Source of the DNA: Roseiarcus sp963809245
Lineage (GTDB): Bacteria; Pseudomonadota; Alphaproteobacteria; Rhizobiales; Beijerinckiaceae
DNA length: 64,000 nucleotides
NCBI GenBank assembly: GCA_963809245.1
Contig: CAWEIU010000002.1
Span: 1-64,000 of the forward strand
Reading direction: 5' to 3'
Shown here: one piece after another, positions 62,236-64,000 of the stretch
Layout: the number at the start of each line of letters is the position of its first letter
Position numbering within the stretch: the stretch's first letter is position 1
Position numbers and translations under genes: made by a program
The notes under the pieces: model-generated
Told to the model about the DNA's origin: nothing
Databases searched by the model: none
What the model saw: only the letters and a program-made list of their open reading frames with translations

Positions 62236-63271
62236 TCAACTGGGAGTGGGCGCGGACGGGTCGAGGAGGCCCGCCGTCTTGAGGTCCGACCACAGCGCGC
62301 TGGGAATCGGCGCCTCCGCGTCCCTGACGTTGGCCGTCACCTCTTCAGGCTTCACGCTTCCGAGCACGACGGCGGCGACCGCGGGATGCCCCATCGAAAA
62401 TTGCAACGCGGCCTGCCGGATCGTCGCGCCATGCGCGCGGCAGATTTCCTCGATGCGCTTGACCTTGGCGACGATGTCAGGCGAGGCGTCGACATAGTCG
62501 AATTTCGCGTGCGGAATCGCGCCGGTCGCCAGAATTCCCGAATTGAAAACGCCGGCGAGCATCACCGCCATGGTCTTCGACTGCGCAAGCGGCAGGAATT
62601 CCTCGAGGCCGCTCTGCACCAGCAGGGAATAGCGACCCGCCATCATCGCGACGTCGAAGTCGCCCGCCTTGGCGAATTGGACGCAGGTGTCCGCTTCATT
62701 GATGCCGAAGCCGATCGCCTTGATCACTTTCTCCGAACGCAGCCTATCGAGCGCGACATAGGCGCCGTCCATCGCCTCCTTGAAGCGAGCAGGCGCGGCT
62801 TCGGCGCCATGCGTCCAGCGGTCGCAATCGTGGATCAGCACGATGTCGAGCCTGTCCATGCCGAGACGCAGCAGCGAATGCTCGATCGAGCGCATCGTCC
62901 CGTCGTAGGAATAGTCGAAGCGCGGCGCGTGCGGAAAGCCGCCGGCAAAGCCTGGCGAGACGATGCCGGGCACAGGCTCCGGCTTCTTTCCGCGAGGGTC
63001 CATCAGGCGGCCGATCTTGGTCGAGACGAAGATCTCGTCGCGCGGCGCGCGGCGCAGACCCGCCCCGAGGCGGGATTCGGCGAGGCCGTTGCCATAGTGG
63101 GGGGAGGAGTTCGAACAGACGGACGCCCGCCGCAAAAGCCTGTTCGACAGTGGCGATCGACGTCTTCTCGTCGAGCTTGTCGAACAATTCGCCGAGCGGA
63201 CCGGTGCCAAGCCCCACCGAGGTGAAAGCGATGCGAGAACCGTTTCGGGTGGTGAAATCGCGTGTCTTCAT
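62236..63271 (-). CDS. Aldo/keto reductase, D-threo-aldose / pyridoxal dehydrogenase type, frameshifted by one extra base
   Basis: The first 53 residues (Gly-Leu-Gly-Thr-Gly-Pro-Leu-Gly near 20-27) are read from 63271. The frame then shifts at GAGTTC (63117-63122, plus strand). Removing one base restores Asp-Ser-Ser-Pro-His-Tyr-Gly, with the catalytic Tyr, and a 344-aa protein. Lys in Ser-Thr-Lys-Ile-Gly and His in Leu-Ile-His-Asp-Cys-Asp complete the active site. The subfamily oxidises free sugars such as L-fucose or D-threo-aldoses. The epimerase gene upstream on the same strand supports a sugar pathway. Confidence 0.85.
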
Positions 63272-63394
63272 CTGACGCTCCTTAAAGTGTGTTGCGTTTG
63301 GTCTGACAAATCCTCGTCCTGAGGCGCCGCGAAGCGGCCTCGAAGGACGAGGAGGTTGGAAGGTGGCCGCAGGCTCTCCAGCGCAACCGACAGC

Positions 63395-64000
63395 TCAAAG
63401 TTTTCCTCCGAGTTCGTCCTCGATATGGACGCGGATGATGTCGTCGAACGAGGATTCGGCCCTGAAGCCGAGCGCGAGCGCCCGGTCCGCATTGAAGTCG
63501 CGCGGCCAGCCCGCCACGATTGCGTCGATCTTTGGGTCTCGCTCGCGCCGGATCAGCGCCGCCGCTTTCGGTCCGGCGACGCGGGTCAGCGCTGCGATCT
63601 GCTCCGCGACTGTCGCGGAATAGCCGGGCATGGTCACAGTGCGCCGCCAGCCGAGTTCGGCGAGATCCATCGTCGCCGCGCGGTGGAAGAAGCCGACCGC
63701 GGCGCGCGGGCTCGCGTGCCAATGGCGAACGTCCTCGGAAACCGGCAGCACCGCTTCCTGCCCGACGAGGGGTTCGCGCAGAATGTTGGAAAAGAAACCG
63801 GAGGCTGCCTTGTTTGGCTTGCCCGGCCGGATGCAGATTGTCGGCAGGCGAATTCCGACGCCGTCGAAGACGCCTTTCCGGGAATAATCCGCGAGCAGCA
63901 ATTCGCTGATCGCCTTCTGCGCGCCATAGCTCGTCAACGGAGTGGTGAAGAAGTCGTCGCCGATTTTGTCGGGAAACGGCGCGCCGAACACCGCGATCGA
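63395..64000 (-). CDS. NAD-dependent epimerase/dehydrogenase, DenD-like, cut by the right window edge
   Basis: The C-terminal 200 residues are present; the frame is open to the last base, so the Rossmann N-terminus lies outside. Ser-Ile-Ala-Val-Phe-Gly starts the visible part, followed by catalytic Tyr-Gly-Ala-Gln-Lys and Ile-Arg-Leu-Pro-Thr-Ile-Cys-Ile-Arg-Pro-Gly. This order matches D-erythronate dehydrogenase (DenD) and related sugar-acid dehydrogenases. It is probably co-transcribed with the aldo/keto reductase gene 123 bases downstream. Confidence 0.82.
   Translation of the reverse strand, partial: SIAVFGAPFPDKIGDDFFTTPLTSYGAQKAISELLLADYSRKGVFDGVGIRLPTICIRPGKPNKAASGFFSNILREPLVGQEAVLPVSEDVRHWHASPRAAVGFFHRAATMDLAELGWRRTVTMPGYSATVAEQIAALTRVAGPKAAALIRRERDPKIDAIVAGWPRDFNADRALALGFRAESSFDDIIRVHIEDELGGKL

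Noticed and set aside
1..64000. tRNA, rRNA, CRISPR array, complete insertion sequence, phage genes
   Set aside because: I looked for cloverleaf-type sequences, regularly spaced repeats and transposase frames and saw none beyond the resolvase fragment. A dedicated search could still find a tRNA that I missed.

Overview
The window is high-GC alphaproteobacterial DNA, most likely from the Hyphomicrobiales (Rhizobiales). The reasons are the codon use, a small GapR/DUF2312-type nucleoid protein, intergenic inverted repeats of a kind common in that order, and frameshifts that coincide with GANTC (CcrM methylation) contexts. Apart from the GapR-like gene there are no housekeeping genes, and I found no rRNA, tRNA or CRISPR. 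The content is accessory catabolism and transport, as on a megaplasmid or a chromosomal catabolic region. The first 7 kb looks clearly less GC-rich than the rest.

Layout. (1) 148-7025: a sugar/polyol-type ABC importer (binding protein, two permeases, ATPase) enclosing an amidase and a GntR/FadR-type regulator. (2) 7812-12212: an HlyD / duplicated ABC-2 permease / HlyD export cluster with no ATPase gene beside it, ending at a truncated serine recombinase fragment. (3) 12738-26303: a catabolic cluster with an enol-lactonase-like hydrolase, aldehyde dehydrogenase, hydroxyisobutyrate dehydrogenase-like reductase, ribose-type ABC importer, Gfo/Idh oxidoreductase, LysR regulator, a divergent adenine-deaminase-like amidohydrolase, cupin, flavin reductase and luciferase-like monooxygenase. 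(4) 26709-29714: a secreted Cys-rich protein, three decayed genes (zinc alcohol dehydrogenase, probable iron alcohol dehydrogenase, RpiR regulator) and the GapR-like gene. (5) 29831-48224: a LysR regulator divergent from a long operon-like run: aldehyde dehydrogenase, ThDP enzyme, branched-chain-type ABC importer with a LivM-LivG-LivF fusion, TIM-barrel isomerase, two epimerases, cupin, SDR, two FAD dehydrogenases and a TcuB-like electron-transfer protein, then a convergent Asp/Glu-racemase-type gene. (6) 48244-55330 (minus): a D-amino-acid-dehydrogenase-like oxidase and a second complete Liv importer. (7) 56064-61856: AraC regulator/SDR pair, then a LysR regulator divergent from a CitMHS carrier and a split AtuA pair. 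(8) 62236-64000 (minus): an aldo/keto reductase and a truncated NAD-dependent epimerase.

The best candidate for an undescribed system is region 5. One importer feeds a ThDP C-C bond enzyme, an aldehyde dehydrogenase, several sugar- or hydroxyacid-type NAD(P) enzymes and a two-flavoprotein plus TcuB membrane dehydrogenase module. The gene content resembles neither the simple tcuRABC tricarballylate locus nor a known inositol locus, so the substrate cannot be named.

A technical point affects how the annotation should be read. Six otherwise well-conserved genes are broken by seven single extra bases. Removing those bases restores one full-length frame in every case. Four of the seven sit exactly in GAGTTC, where GAGTC would restore the frame, and one directly follows GAATC. 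These breaks are more likely consensus errors at methylated GANTC sites than real pseudogenes.
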